Shown: positions 36,701-51,497, counted from the stretch's first letter. The stretch: 64,000 bases of DNA from Xylocopa sonorina (GCF_050948175.1 NC_135204.1:5819473-5883472); one strand, 5' to 3'. The notes: generated by a model not told the origin, from the letters alone. A program made the numbers and translations.

Positions 36701-39700
36701 GGTTTTGGACGTGGAGGATGTTAGAGATTGGATGATTCTCATGTGATTTTGAGATCGAATATTGTTTGTGTTGTTTTTTAAGGTTTTTTTTAGGTACGGT
36801 GAGAAATTGGTAATTGCAATTTTTTAATTTGTACGTAGACTGTTTTGTGCATTCTGTTGAATATGCTCGCTGAATTGTTAGTGAAATTAGTTGAACCTTT
36901 TGAAACGAAGGTATCACTTGGTGTGGCTTCTCTCTGGTTCTAGTGAAACGATTCTAACAGAAGCATCTTTTGTCAGAAAAGTAGTAACGAGCGTATTCGA
37001 GTCGACTAACTGCGCCTGTGAGTATGCAGTATTCATTGCGTATGGAATAATGCCACGTTCCGTGCAAAGGTGAGCAGTTTACCTCAAGGTTCCACAGGTG
37101 CGACGGTTGCCTGCATGCAGGGTGCATTGCCGTGTCCGACGTGAATTTTCGTGCCTCCCAAAGCGTTCTTCTCGAACCAACTTCTCGCTTCGATCGTTCG
37201 AAAAAAAATGTTTTCACGAGCGTTCCTTCCAGCTTCTTCTTAATCACAGTTTCTTAATTGACTTGAGGAAAATTTTCACGACACACCAACCCCTATTGCA
37301 TTAGTCTTTTCCAGTAAACGAACTCTCAAGTTAGAACTTCGAAAATTCTCTACTTTCAACTGAATCGTTTATTCTTTCGGTTGGAAGAATCTGTTGAATT
37401 ATTTCTTACGACTTTCGCGTTGGATTCATGAATTATCTTAGCTACATGATTTTGCTGTTGACTTTTTTTCTGTGTAATTCACGTCTCTTCTAGTTTTCCC
37501 TTTTTTTTATTAGAAAGCATGCTATCCTCGTGTGTACCAGTTTTCTGATTGTAGCTAGTTTAAACGAAGACATCGAATTAACCGTGCCAGAGGATTAAGA
37601 TAAGCGACACTGTGCATTGTTCTTAATTGAAATCTGCGCCCCGTGTAATTAATTCAGAAAGTTTAGTGCCACCTTAGAACATCCTCGTTCGTCCACTTTG
37701 ACTGCAGCATGACTGTTCTATTATGCTTGCACACTTTCTCGAACGTTCAACTGTACATAAACAATGTTCCATTAACAATTACATTATAATTCGACCATAC
37801 TTAAACATCTTCAAAGACACCCTTTCATTAACATTATTAACAGTAACAACGTCCCTCGACTATACTCAAACACTTTTCAACACACCCCTTTAGTAACAGT
37901 CATTTTACGCATCGACGCGAAACAATGTTCAACAAGAGAAAAAAATTTGTTCAAATCTGAAGCGACTCTTCTCTACCAAACCATTTGAGAAGACACCCCT
38001 GTACCAACACTCGCAGCCAATCGCAGTCAATTTACGCTCGATATGTAAAGCGATTTAATACAACCCACTAACGCGACACGGTCCGACACCCACTGGCACC
38101 CACGATACATCAGCAGCACCCGAAGTCCCTTGCAGCACAAAACTCGAGCCAACCCCGCGGTTTAGCGAGTTGCACGGTGGTTAAAGTTCACCTTCCTCCG
38201 ATTCAACCGACCCACCCTCGACTCGCGTACACCGTTACAACCCTAACACCCAAAGCGAGCCACATGCTATGGGTGGCCCAACCAGTACACTCCAGTCTCT
38301 CCATCAAAAAAGACCAATCACAGTGAACTTCCTCGATTATTTACCAATCTAAACCACGACTGATGATCAGCGATAATTCTCTTCTAAAAAAAAATCATTA
38401 ATTTCTATCCTGACCAATCGCGAGTCAGCTGTGACGATTAGACGATCATTTTGGTAGCTGTTTGAAAAGAAAGCTGGTCAAAGACGTTCAGTGGAGACAC
38501 GTGCCCGCTGATCACTCGATGTTCAGAGATACCCTCGATCAATTCGACGCACGCGAGGCTTTCAGAGGCGGTGGACAGCGCGACGAGGCACGTCCGCTCG
38601 AGGAATCGCGATCTCAGTTGAGGATTATGTTTACATCGCGGACTAAATCGGCGATCCGGAGACGCGACGCGCACCGTACGGGCGTACGGACGGCTTGCCA
38701 GGCCGCAGTGAACTGTGGACGCACTGGTTTCCCGCTTTCTACCACCCTCCACCAGCCTGGCGGCAGCACCGAGGGTGTCTCTGCACCTAGGCGTCCCCTG
38801 CGCGGACGCCACCCTTGCGGCACCCGACGCGCGCGGCACCAGAATTGGCTGGAATTTCGAATAGGTGGGCACCGTTGAAATTTCGGTGTCCAGTTTCGAT
38901 TGTTCGAACCGCGAGTGATCCGAGGAATTTTCCAGCGACCATTTTTCGGATAGAGAAAAGGACCGCATTGCAATTTGAATGTATTTGGGAGGGATTTTGG
39001 AACGCGAGGAATTTTTCTTTGAGTTCTTTTCATGTGGGAGTTGTTTAGCTGAAATTTTTGTTATTTAATGTTGCGGTCGCTGTATTTAAAATTGTTAATA
39101 GTTACGTTAATTTTTAATGGCGTCTACTGTATAAAATATTAATTAATTTTTCGTATTATGGTGAGAAAATTAAGATAAAGTGATAGTAAATTAGAGTAGT
39201 ATTGGAATTAATTGTTGGACAAATTCTACCACACTTTTTTTGCTAGTGCAGAATAGCTGGTAGAATTACAAGATTAAAGACCGTTCTTCTACGTTCTGTC
39301 CATTTTCGACAGCATTTCTTATTTATACAGACGGATACATGGTATTGATCTTAGGCGAACTGCAAAAGGTTTTTTCCTTCGACCCTCTTCTCTTTCCTCT
39401 GTCTACGTTTTATGAACAAATACTTGGAATTTATTCGCATTAGAATATTCTATTCTCTGAAACGTAAAATATCATCCAACTGCTAATTAATATTCCTCGA
39501 TAAAATTTTTCTACAAACATTTCTATCCATACAAAAATAAACAATAGCAAATAGAATTTCGGGAAGAATAATTAACAGCATTGAATATACATAAATTAAA
39601 AAATAACTTTGACGTGCACCACTAAAAATGATCATAAATCATAATACACAGCGACTTACTCGAATGGAAAACCAGTGTAAATAAACTTTCTCCATTTATA

Positions 39701-41939
39701 CTTCTCCTCGCGTCTGAATTTTTTATTCAAATTCTACTGGATCTCCAGCCGGATAATACCTCGCCATCTGCGGTGTTTCTGCTGCCGCTGCTTTCTCTGA
39801 TTAATTTATAAAAAGGTCGAGAGACGTCGATATCGATTTTAGGCGGAAAAGGGAATTCTTTTCACGTGGCGGTGAAATTCAGTGGTTTTTCGGGGCTGTT
39901 GGTTCGCAGGCTCTCAGAACAGGTCAATTTTTTATGGCCAGGGGTCAGCTCGCACGTGATGGATTCTTATTGGGTTTGAGCGCGCGATGCGTAATTTATG
40001 GCGGCTGGTTGGCCACGTTCGAGGCTACTTCGGGTATTACTCGATTCTTCATCCCCGTTTGGCAGTACCGTTCGACTCATTTCGGTCAGAGCGAACGAAT
40101 CTTACCCTCACTCCCTTCGAGGACCCAAGTGGGTCTTCCACAGGTAGATAACCGTGGTTCGTGGCTCGATTATTTTTTGCTTACAATTCTGAGATGCTCC
40201 TGATATTGTTTCTCTCGCTCCTTTCTCTCTTTTCCTCTGTGAAATCGATTTTCTGTTCCTCTTGAAATATACTGCTGGTTTTATTTCAGTGTAAAGTTAC
40301 TTCGTTCCTTGAATTAAAATTAAGAACTGATCGCAACAAGTTTAACGGATGAGCAATAAATTCTACGATGGTATAAAGTGTCTTATGAAAGTGTTAAAAC
40401 AGAATTGTTTTTAAAGAAAAGTAGAATGTAAAATCAGTGTATACACTTCTTCTTTTTCTACGAAATTTCCTGAAAGTTTCATTTTTACGAAAATCAATTT
40501 TACGTTTATTCGACGAAATCACCTCTTCGATGATATTCCTCCGATCTCTTGGAAAAAATAAACTCTCCATCGACTCTCGCGAGATCGCCTGCCTATAATA
40601 CGCTATAAAGGCGATTTACTTTAATCGACGAACATACTCTGACTTCGTTTACGCTCGAAGTCGCTATAGAAAAAAAGAGAAGGAAGGAAACAAGAGAAAC
40701 GGTGGCGCGTGTATCGAGGGGTTTAAAAAAGCGCATAAAAATTTCCAAGGCAAACTTATTTCCACGTATCTCGTGGATCCAGCGCCACGAGCGCGATGAG
40801 ATCCTGCGAGGGGACGGAAATCTCGTCGCCATCCTTCCTTCCGGTGCCTCGCATCGGCAATAAAAGAGCGCGTCCTCGAAATTCATCGTCCATCGATGCT
40901 CGCGCCTTCGCGTTGGTCCCTGAAGCCTCGAAATAGATCCGTGCACCTTTGTGTCGCGGGTCATCACTCGCTCGGGGCGAGTACCGGTCATCCACGTGGA
41001 AAACGTTCCGCTTAAAAAGGAGACGCTCGAAAGGAGGAACGTGAGACGCGTGTAAACTCGCAGGACTTACAACTAAATCCAACGATTCATCTTATTCATT
41101 TTTATCCAACATCTTCAGGATCTACAATTCTTCGATTTTTCGAGCTTCTTTCGAACAAACTTGAAATTATCAATATTTGACGATTCTCCAATAAGCTATG
41201 CAAATAGAAAGCAACAAATTTCGCTCGTTCAGTGATAAAACAGACGCTGGAAAAAAAATTTCGATTAAAGGGTCGACTAGTTCATTAGCTGTAATCTGAG
41301 GGCAAATATCTCGAAATTAGGTCGCTCGCAAGCTTGCTTTAACGCGTCAAATGCCTCGTTCGACTCGCAGATATTTCTAAAGTTGAAATATTTACTAAAC
41401 CAAGCAAGAGAATTTCTATTTAGATGGCGCGTCAAAGTTTTCCTGCTCGCGACTGTCGTCCTGGAAGCTTCGAAGGCACCCGCGACACCTTCGACGGAAG
41501 TTCTCCGACGCGTCAGCGCAAACGACGATGCCGATAATCGCAAATAAAGGGTTGGCTTTCCGATTGCACAACGCGAACCAACGGAAACAGCTCGTTGCCG
41601 CTGTCGCGGCTTTTACGAGCGAGACTCGCGTAGAAAGTGTGTTTCGTGATCCAATTTATCTAATTGACTTCCGGAAGGAGTTTGCTCATCCGTGGACGTA
41701 GGAGGGACCTTGTATTGCTATATTGCGGGGATGTTGCTTGGGACACGTAAAAATACGATTGAAAGTGAACTCAGTGAGATTTAGCTGATTTAGTTTTCGT
41801 GGAAAGTGCGTGGCAAAGAAGAAAATGAACGGGTGAAGAGACGTGACCATCGATTTTGGTACTCTTGTGGAATTGAAGGTAGAATGTAGAGGATCGCAGT
41901 CGTGAATTGGAATTTGATAGTCGCGTGCAGAAAATTGCA
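33726..41939. other. Non-coding stretch, no supported gene
   Basis: Eight kilobases without a recognisable exon. CpG-rich blocks lie at 35,260-35,560, 36,080-36,560, 38,450-38,880 and 40,780-41,060. The plus-strand frame at 35,912-36,511 (199 codons) is arginine- and proline-rich, overlaps minus-strand frames and has no family. The 38.45-38.88 kb block might be a promoter of the receptor gene, but only composition suggests it. A perfect palindrome CCTGCATGCAGG is at 37,110-37,121. Confidence 0.45.
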
Positions 41940-42310
41940 AAAAAAGGTGTAACCAGAAGCTGAAATGAAAGGTGGAAAATGAGAAATGGAAATGGAAATG
42001 GGAAGTAGAGAAAGGGACACGGAAAGTAGAAGTTTAAGGCTCGCATCTTAGGTACTTTGAATACAGAAGTACGTAGTCGAGAAATAAAAAGCGGGAGTTA
42101 CAGTACGAAACTTGAAAAGTGAAATTTTCGAATTCGAAGCTGAATATTTGGTAGCTGGAATTTGGAATTTCGAGGACGATACGCGAAACCACATCGATAG
42201 GGGGTGAAACGCGAGAGATGGAATATAACAGATGGCAGATGACAGTTCGAAGTTGAAACTTGTAACTTGAAAGTTGGAGGGTGGAAGATAAAAGGTGGAA
42301 CACGAAAGTT
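41940..42310 (+). repeat. Purine-rich degenerate simple sequence
   Basis: The plus strand is made of words like GGAAATGGAAATGG, GTGGAA, GTAGAAG and GAAACTTG with almost no C runs, giving strong strand asymmetry over 370 bp. The minus strand therefore reads as an F/P/S-rich peptide (PFPFPFLIFHLSF) that is not a real product. Confidence 0.6.
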
Positions 42311-45300
42311 TCGAACTTCACAACTATGAACAGACGTTAGAGCAAAAAAGAGCTCGCAAGCCCTACGTGATTGTCTACAAAACTTTCTCAAAAATATCCA
42401 CAAACTTCATGGATAAATTTACCTTCAATTTCAGTTTTCACATTTCTCAATGGACTTCGAATTACCATTCTATTTGATCAATTATATACAAAGCTTTCGA
42501 TCCTTCGCACCAAGCATAATTTCACTAAAACCCAATCATTTAAATTAAGATAGAATAAACATTTTCTTTCTTCCATCGCAAAGTAGTATCCACTCTAAAT
42601 AAACTACACTCTATCATCTACTGTGATTTCCTTTTCGTACCACAAATAAAATTCGAATTCATTACATTTTTACACAACGACTGATAAGAACTACAAATTT
42701 CGTTTTCATTCGTACAAGTATGATAACAAGCTAAGTAGAACGAAACGCAAATGATTCTCGTAACAGCTAGAAATGTCCTCATAACAGCTACAAATGTGTA
42801 AAGCGCAGAGAAACAAACCGACTTAACAGAAGGGGGGTGAGAGTCGCATACCATCCCTGAAATTATTACACGGTTTATAATTTCTAATTCGTCGAATCCA
42901 TCGCAATTCCAGCCTGCTGGTAGATTGAATGGGGGCTCGTTAAACTCTGGGCAAAGGCTCGATGGAAAATGGATGTACGCGGGCGCACAGTCGTATCACG
43001 AGTCATTTATCAATTCGAATTGGTCGCGGAGTTTCGAGCGAGTCGAGCGAATTTATCGCTAGCCTGTGCATCGATTTCCGTCCGACTATCGGTCTGATGT
43101 TTCAATCGTCGAATTGCAGAATTCCTCCGGCGGAACAACGCAGTCGCGATATACAACGTGTTCCGTTACACCACGTACGAATTTCGACGCTCGGGCTCTA
43201 TAGTCGAGGCAAAAATGAAACGAAAATCAAGAGCAACAAAATCGCGTACGAGGCTTAGTTTATAGAAAAAAATCAATTTGAAAATCCGACGCGTGGTTCA
43301 ACGCGAACGCTCCACCTTGCACAGTCAATGGACCGCCATTGTGATGATAATCATGAGAGCACACCTCTCAAACTTTCAAAGTTAATTTTGTGGGAAACTG
43401 AGGCTTAAATACATTTTTATTATTATCGAATTTTGTCCCATTTTTGCTTTTAAAATCTAGCTTTAAAATTTCTTTTCTACAAAATGCATTACTGTTACTA
43501 CTTGGCTTGGAAATATTTTGTTCCTTGATCTACTTGTCTTATTTCAAAGTAAGAGTACATGAAATAAGGGAGAGGATAGTTCTTGAACAAAATGTACCGT
43601 AGAAACGAAATACCTTTCTTTGAATATAAACGTACTCGAGGGAAGAAAATTCAAGCATCTTTATTAGAGAACTAAGATGATACTTGAAATTAGTTTATGG
43701 TAGACTAATACAATTTTCAAATACGATTGTCCAGGCTTCTATAAAACGAGCTGGTAAATTGATGCTGTGCTATTGGAAACCTTGTTATTGGAGAGTTAAG
43801 GTCCATAAAATTCTTCTGATTGCAGAAAAAGATAATAAAATGTACGACCTTGTTATTTGCTTCGCTGTGCGAAACTAAAATGTTGCTTTATTCGTAGGTC
43901 GTCGCAATTTTTCTCAGCCTGTTATTCGCCACCTCTCAAATACTATTGAAAAATACACTTCCAGCAATAATAGTAATAATTTTATTCGCCACTCTCAACA
44001 ACAATTAAACTATATCAATAAATCACTGATTCCACTAAAATTTCTATTCCCCATTTAAAAGTGGACGTTAACTCTCTCTAATAAATAAAAACATTTTACG
44101 TGCAATAATATAACACGCGTTGGAACAAAATTTATATTAAATTAACTCGCTTATCGGATATACTCCGTTTTACCAACTAAAAGCAGGACACCCTAGCAAC
44201 ACCTGAACCACGTACTCCAACGACACCATAGTAATCATCATTAAGGGAACGGAATCCATGGCGAAACACCGTAGACCTTCGCGAACGGTGATTAATGGGA
44301 TAAAATTTTTCGATTGGAATTTCGATTCCGACCATCGACGATGCGTAAATGTGGAGCGAGGGCGGCGGATTAATTATCGCGGTAATTGAACAATTTCGAG
44401 GTCTGTCGATGAAGTGCGTCCTCGAGAACGATTCCACCCCATCCCTGGCCGCGAATCGAAAAACAGAGTAAATTATCCCGTTAGTCAAAAAGAAGCGGGA
44501 ACGACGACAGGCTTGACGTGGGAGTCGGGGATGAGCCGAAAATCACTTGGAAATCGGGTCGCCGGTGCGAACGATGGCCCGTCATTAAAACGAGAGTAAT
44601 TACGGAGGTCTTCAGAGCCACTCTGAATTAGGGAACGGCATCCAGCAAGCGGAGTCGACGGGGTTGTCCAAGTTGCGTAACCGTGTATTTAATTGCACTG
44701 CTGGTCGCAAATGGCTTAACGTTCTGCAAAAAGCGAACACATTTCTGTACCTTTAATAATTATCTAAAAACAATGTCGATTATCTCGAATTGTCGCGAAT
44801 TTAAAATATGTCATAACCTTAAAAAGTTGTCTTCCTTCAAAGGTAATTCAACGAAAAGTAATCTCTTATATCTTTATCACACAGTCCTCGTCCCCATTGG
44901 TTGTCTCTCCACAGTGACTGCAAAAGAAAAATTAACATTAACCAGAGGCAATCGGTATACAAATATCTAAAGTTTTCACATTTCGAATCGTCGCATTAAA
45001 GGAAAGAAACAGAAGAAACTCCGTTAAAAATTCCAGGCGTTTACCAAAACCAACTCGCTATCTTCACTGGCGAATTTATACCGTGTTCATAAAAGTTGGC
45101 ATCCTTGAAACGAGGAAACTACTGGAAAGCATTTTCGATGTCTCCCCGTCTTCGAAATCGTTCTTCTTCGACGAAGTTACTTGGAATAGGTGGGAATCAG
45201 TCGATTATACGTCGACTCGGAGGAATAGAGAGGACGTGGTAAAAAGTTCACAAACTCACGGTTAGCGAAACTTCCGCAGGGGTGATGTTTGCGACGCGTA

Positions 45301-45994
45301 CGCAGTATGGCGTTGTTATGTAGGGGCTGAGACCTTCGACGATACCTTGACCAATACCAATTTCACAGTTCGGTCTTCTAACTATTCGCACGCAATTTTC
45401 TACCAAAATTCGAATTTAAATTTCACGTAATACAATTGTAAATCCTGCCAGCAATTCACAAAGTGCAATAACAAAGACTAATCAATTCGAAAGCGCATCG
45501 TTGAGTAGAATTTTTGTACATAAATCAATATTAGACATTAAATAAAAATGTAATCAAAAATAAATATAAATTTCAGTGCCTCTTCTCAGAGTATCTTCTT
45601 CGTTAAACAACGTGATCGATGTCATCCTCGATCAACCATAATTATCATCGTTATCTCGCAATGGAAGATTTTCTGAAAAGCTTGCTTTTTTCTCGAACTG
45701 AAGAAGAAACACCGTTAAAGATATCGTCGACGTACAATAAAATTTTCCAAGTCAAGTGTACAATGAAACGTGAAAAAAATCAGCGTTGAATTAATTGGTT
45801 CGATAAAATGACAAATACCCCTCGGTTAAGCTTAATTACAATCGAGTTTATTGAGTGCTATCGTATTCGCGCAGTACCATTATATAAACTCTATTTACAT
45901 GCATATTTATACGGAGATGTGACATAAAGGAATCCTCGATAACTGGTTCCATAAAAATTAAAATTGCAAATCTCATCGAGCCGCTGTATTCTAT
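42311..45994. other. Non-coding stretch, no supported gene
   Basis: Only short frames without recognisable domains are present. CpG-rich patches lie at 42,960-43,230 and 44,270-44,660. The rest is AT-rich. Confidence 0.5.
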
Positions 45995-45995
45995 T

Positions 45996-46056
<61 letters not shown>

Positions 46057-46071
46057 TTCTCTCGTCTCTCC
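45995..46071 (+). repeat. (CT)n microsatellite
   Basis: About 75 bp of nearly pure CT with minor CCC and TTT interruptions. It is the longest clean dinucleotide tract in the window. Confidence 0.95.
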
Positions 46072-46895
46072 TCTTTTTCTTTGATTAAAACTAACAATGA
46101 GAAGCGTTCCTCGTTTAAACACGACTGTGTACAGACACTCGATAATGGTAATTAAGAGCGCGACACCTGAGGAGCTTATTCTGTTACAAGATCGCAATAT
46201 TAATACAATATATTGCCAATTACGGTTAAAATCGGTGTAATTGAAGGGCTTAGAAGATGAAGGTGTTACGTGACATTTATTCTCTTTCTTCTTTTTTTAA
46301 TTAAGACATCGATAACTGTAATTTATAAGAAGCTTCGTTATCTCTTCTTTTATTGGAGAAACATTTACTTCTCTATTCTCAATTGTTCAAACAATTCGCT
46401 GCACGTAATGGTCTGTTGAACAAAAATTGCACAGTTTCTCTATAAAAGATTTACAAAGTGTACGTTGAAAAGATTTAGCAAATAGAATCAATGAAATTTT
46501 AATTCTTCTAACAGTAGATATCATCTAAAAGAATAAATACACAGGTGGATTAGTTTGCGTTAGAATTCTTTGAAGTAAGCAAATATATCTACTCAAATAG
46601 AGTTGATTTCCTTGAATCAAATTAATATTTGCCCCGTTCGAGAGATTAAAAGTTTAATTTTTGAAAATAAATATTAGTTAATCAATTGGCACTACTTCTT
46701 TGACGGAAATTGCGATTTCAAATTCACTCTCAACTTCGCAAAATCCTTCCACACCTTCGGAACCCTTCGCGATAAATAACTAATAGAAAAATTCCTTAGA
46801 ATCTTAATCAGACTCTTAATTACAATTGAATTCCTGGAATTGGCCGCTCACGGTGATATAAAATGCTAATTTAAAGCCCCAGCATAGTCTATCGA

Positions 46896-47438
46896 TCATT
46901 TTCTCGCGCAGCAGTTGTAACTCTTAAGAAGAATCGGTAACGCAGTTTGGGAAGACTTTTGGAACTTTAAACGGCCCCTAAACTCCCTGTTTGGAAGTTC
47001 TCGGAACGTGATTTGCAATGTTAACGGGGTTCTTCGTCGTTTATATCGTCCCTGACGACGCGATTTACTGTCGTTCGACGCCTCGTTAGCTATTTGCTGT
47101 CTACTGGCAACGAAAACAATCGAAGCGAAACGATCACGGCTTGAAACGTGACGTTCTTTAAATTTAAAAACAGAAATTAATTTATATCGAAAATGGAAAT
47201 AGAAAGTTAAAAAAAGACCGCCAGCAAACGTTACAATAACAACAAACACAGCTATAGCCAGATTTGATATTCGCATTTTACATAAGCCTTTCAGTGCCTT
47301 AAGTACATCGATTAGATTACGTCGAGCTCGTATCGTGCGATTGTCTTTTTTCTGAGCGAATTTATTACAGTTTCTCGAACGATTCTCGGTGAAGACTATA
47401 CACGTGAACGTCGAGAATCGACGATTTTCACGAGGCAA
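46896..47438 (-). other. Unconfirmed reading frame with one hydrophobic segment
   Basis: A 180-codon minus-strand frame. From an internal ATG at 47,276 (AAAATG context) the product begins MRISNLAIAVFVVIVTFAGG, a convincing signal-anchor-like segment of about 23 residues with a basic tail after it. The rest is basic and serine-rich with no domain I recognise. It could be a first exon of a type II membrane protein or a chance frame in AT-rich DNA. There is no clear donor site or conserved motif, so I do not call it a gene. Confidence 0.2.
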
Positions 47439-50400
47439 TCACTTTAATATTAAACATCGCGTACTTTTCTTAAGAAAAAAAAGAAGAAAATATTCGATCA
47501 TATCAATAGCATTAATCCATCCGTATTAATTAATTTACGGTTCAACTAGTCGTGATGTTTACAAGTATCAATGCCTTCTTTTCTAAATTAACACGACAGT
47601 AACGAAACTTTGTCGTAATAAAAGCCATCTATGCACCCTATCCAACCCCTTGAAAATACTTCAGATTGAATACACTTGTGTATATCTAATTACATAAAAA
47701 AATTGTACAAACATACAGAAGTCGCAACAGGTAATCTAGATCTATAATTGCTTGGTTTGGCCTCTAAATGTACGACTTTAAAAGTCAGTTGTGAGCAGTA
47801 GAGGGTTGTAAATTGATCCATCGAGACAACGCGTGCGTTGATTACCCTTCACGCGATTCGACGTGAAATTTTGATCGCTGACGAGCATTTCTAGATCAAA
47901 GGATCGACTTAACGAGTGCTCCTGAATCGTGGACTTCGGTAACGTAATGATTAATTGAACCAATTGTCAGCGCGTGGCCGTCGGGATCGAATGGGGATGA
48001 AGTAAACGTGTGTTCGATTAATCCACCTCGGTAATTCTTATTACGGATTTAATAATGGTGATAATAATAATATAATATAATAATATAATATATATATAAT
48101 GATAATCATATGGTAATTATAATAATAATAAATCGTCATTTAGAATTATTGTACATCGATATATTATTTATAATATAATCTATTTTATATACTCTATATT
48201 AATATAGATTTCTATCTGATTCAATTAAATTCTTAAATCTTTATATTTTTCTTCTTCTTTTATCACCTGCCGAGGGTTGATTCCCGGCAACACGAGCGAG
48301 AAAACACTTAACACGTTAACGGGGGGAAAGAAAATACACCACCAGAGCGTCGTCAATTTTTTTTTTCTCTTTTTTTTTCGTTTTCTTCACCTTTTTTTTT
48401 CTTCTTTTACATTAATTACTCCACCGCGTGTAACGCCGTGTCATGAGAACGTTACTGTCTCTGTTCTATTCTTCTATTTGCTACACTGATCGAAAATGAT
48501 CGATTGATGCGTCGTTATCGCTACAGCGCGCGTTAACAACGAGACTACAACGGGGAGGGGGTGAAAAGTTATAAAAAAAAAAGAAAAAAACAAACAAACA
48601 GGAAACTAAAGGAGTACGAATGTAACAACGACGATAAAAATCATTTCCCTTTCGACACGGCGCTTTGTTATTGTTAAACGTTTGTTTCTTTTTTTTTTCT
48701 TTTCTTTTCTTTTCTTTTCTCTTCTACTCTTTTCTTGGAATTGACTTGTGAAACGTTCTTCTCTATCCGAACATCGTCGAGCCCTTTGGATAATCACGCA
48801 ACAATCAGATCGCACGCCGCCGCGCGCGATTCGAAGAAAAACGACGGTGCTAAAAAAAGACTAGAGGCTACTATTAGAATTAGTAAAAACGAGGACTAAA
48901 CGTTACAAGCGACACGACATGCGTAATAATAAACACGTCATCATTCCCCTCTTACGATTTTTTGTACTTTTTTGATTAGGGTTCATTATTTGGCCGACCT
49001 AGTTACCATTAAATCTTTGTCCATTCGCGAATACCTCGTGTATTGCTGTGTATGTGCGTACATATATATATACAGAGCGTCCCATTTGTTTCCTCTGGCG
49101 AAACTTTATCGATATATTTTGTAATTACAAATAGAAAAATATACGGTACGCGCATAAACTGTTCAAGGCTCGATTAAAGGGTTGTAATAGAAACGGGGTA
49201 CCTGGTGTGGGAGTACCTTAAATGAACCTTCGGGTGTATCAAACCAGAATTGATTACAAAATGTAATTAGAAAGAATTCGTAATTCATTCGTTACAACGA
49301 AACGAAAGAAGAAATGAATTTCGTAGAGCAATGCATACTGTTAGTCTTCCAGACAGCGCGAGACGTCTTATAAATGGCTTATAGTCTTCAGTAAACTTAA
49401 TTTGGACGTCTTAAAGACGTTTCAAGATGTACGTCGAAGGTGATACGATGGGCTTTACATGTAGTCGTCGTTAGGACGTTCGTCTCTTACATCTGTAAAA
49501 CGTCCCTCGAACGTCTGCAACAGAAGTATTTATTTCGTTTCCTGTTTAACTGTTCTTCGTCTATTTATTGTGTACGACTTTGGAAGTCGCTGATAATGCT
49601 TTTACCTAAAAAGTAATTCGATAGAAATTATGCACTTAATTGAATAGAAATGCTAAATCGTCTCAAGGAAACAAAAATAATTCACCATGTTCTTCCAAGA
49701 AACATTTAAGACAAGTATCGCTTAAGACGTCTTTATGCTATTTGAATTTGCATTAACAAAAACGTTAAATAATTCGAAATTAAGTATTAATAACCAATGA
49801 CTGTGAACTTATTCTTGTTTCGTATCGTGGTGATTATTAATTCGTTACGATACCCATCGTACTTTTGTTACAACTATTTAATAAAGCATCAAACAATCTA
49901 TATTTATGTAACATTTCTTTCTTATTTATATCCATAAAACATACTGACAAAATATGGCCAAAAAAGCTCTGAGAGACCCTGTATATACACACATATATAC
50001 ATATATATACACACATACAAATACCAGGCGTCTATCTTGGTGCTTAAATAGTACTACTTGTTTCTCTGTTCTCATAATCGCTCTTTCTTTTTTCTTTTAC
50101 TTCTTTTTTTTTATATATATAAAAGTTCTATTTTTGTTTTCTTTTCTTTTTGTTACTGCTACGTTTTCGCGGTGAACTACACCATGCGTACGATTAATCC
50201 ATTCGCACAACGTTGCTCTTCTTACTTTTGTTTTGTTTCTTTCTTCCTTCCTCTTTTATGCTTTGCTTCACACAGATTTCTTTTACGCGCAGAAAAGAAT
50301 AGCTTAACTATGACCTTTATTTAGGTAATGTACTTTTGTGTGGGTTCACGCAAACACCGGAAGCAGCCATGGAAAAAAACACAACGCTCCGCCCTGCCTC

Positions 50401-51497
50401 TAGTCAGAGAAAAGTGTCGTTGTAATTCGGCTTCGCCGTCTCGCTTTTTTTTTTCTTTTTTTACGCTAATATTAACACAGCTCAGAGTTAACAAGTGATC
50501 CAAGGACAGATTACAGAATTAATTCATTTTTATCCAGCCCTTAGGTTTACTTATCGTTAAAAAATCACATGATCGGTACCAGAATCTCTGGGTACTTTCA
50601 CGCGTATGTTCAGAGAGAAAGCACGACCGACGGGGTCTTTATAAATATTCTAATTTACACATTTTTATCCCCTTTCTCCGCGCAATTAACAAACGAGAAT
50701 TCTTTTGTCCCTAATTTCTTCATTTACCTCTGATATATGATATAACACAAAACAAATCCTGCATATCGAATTTTCATGGCTTACTTCGTGAAAACGATAA
50801 TACATAAATTATGGATGCTCCTTAGAATACAATCGACTTCGTTATAGTTTTTAAATATACATAATTTTCTGTTCACCAGTACCTCTTCCACCCCATCCAT
50901 TGGATTCTGAATCCAAGGCAGACGACGACCTGTACCGCATTTTTAACAATCTTTAATAACTTTTCTAATCACAAACGTATCGTAAAAATTAATAGTACAT
51001 AACCACGATAATGGATTCGTATTCGTACAGTGTTAATCGATTTATCGAAAGGAAACTAACACTAGTTGAAGCGCTTTTTAGCCGTAACAAAATTAAATTT
51101 GTTAACTTACTCTGCTTTGATACCAAAAATCGCACTTTGGCAATGGGACCGTGCTCGTCGCACGGTCACTGTAATTAAGTAACAAATAAAATAGTACTGC
51201 AACTACTCGTAAAGATAAATAAACATCCGGTATAATTAAATATAGTACGAATCGATAAGATTTCGAACGTTCAGTGGTTCTCAATAACCAATATTAAATA
51301 TACAAAGGTGTTGCATAAATGATACATGACCAATAAATGTGTATGCGTACCATAGCATTCGTACACGCATTTTTCCCTGGATGTAATCAGAAAGCCGCGC
51401 GTATCTCTTCGAATCATTATATTACAATTCGTGTCGTGGAAATTACGGAGAAAAGTCTTCTCGGATGAATTTTTACAACTTAATCGATTGCACCTTG
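47439..51497. other. AT-rich non-coding stretch downstream of Trabid
   Basis: It includes the ATA/TAAT-rich tract at about 48,052-48,190, T-rich runs at 48,355-48,410 and 48,680-48,720, and TA/CA tracts at 49,060-49,075 and 49,980-50,025. The part next to 51,498 must contain the 3' UTR of Trabid (minus strand), whose end I could not place. No coding exon was recognised. Confidence 0.5.
48052..48190 (+). repeat. AT-rich simple repeat (TAA/TATA type)
   Basis: Mixed AATAAT, ATATAAT and TATATA units without a fixed period. Confidence 0.8.

Noticed and set aside
48262..48296. A tRNA T-arm-like GGTTGATTCCCGGC
   Set aside because: The expected C of GGTTC is missing and no acceptor, D or anticodon arm can be built around it.
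49062..49990. Possible transposon with TACAGAGCGTCCC at the left and AGACCCTGTA at the right
   Set aside because: The two ends match over only a few bases and nothing inside resembles a transposase, so the pairing may be chance.
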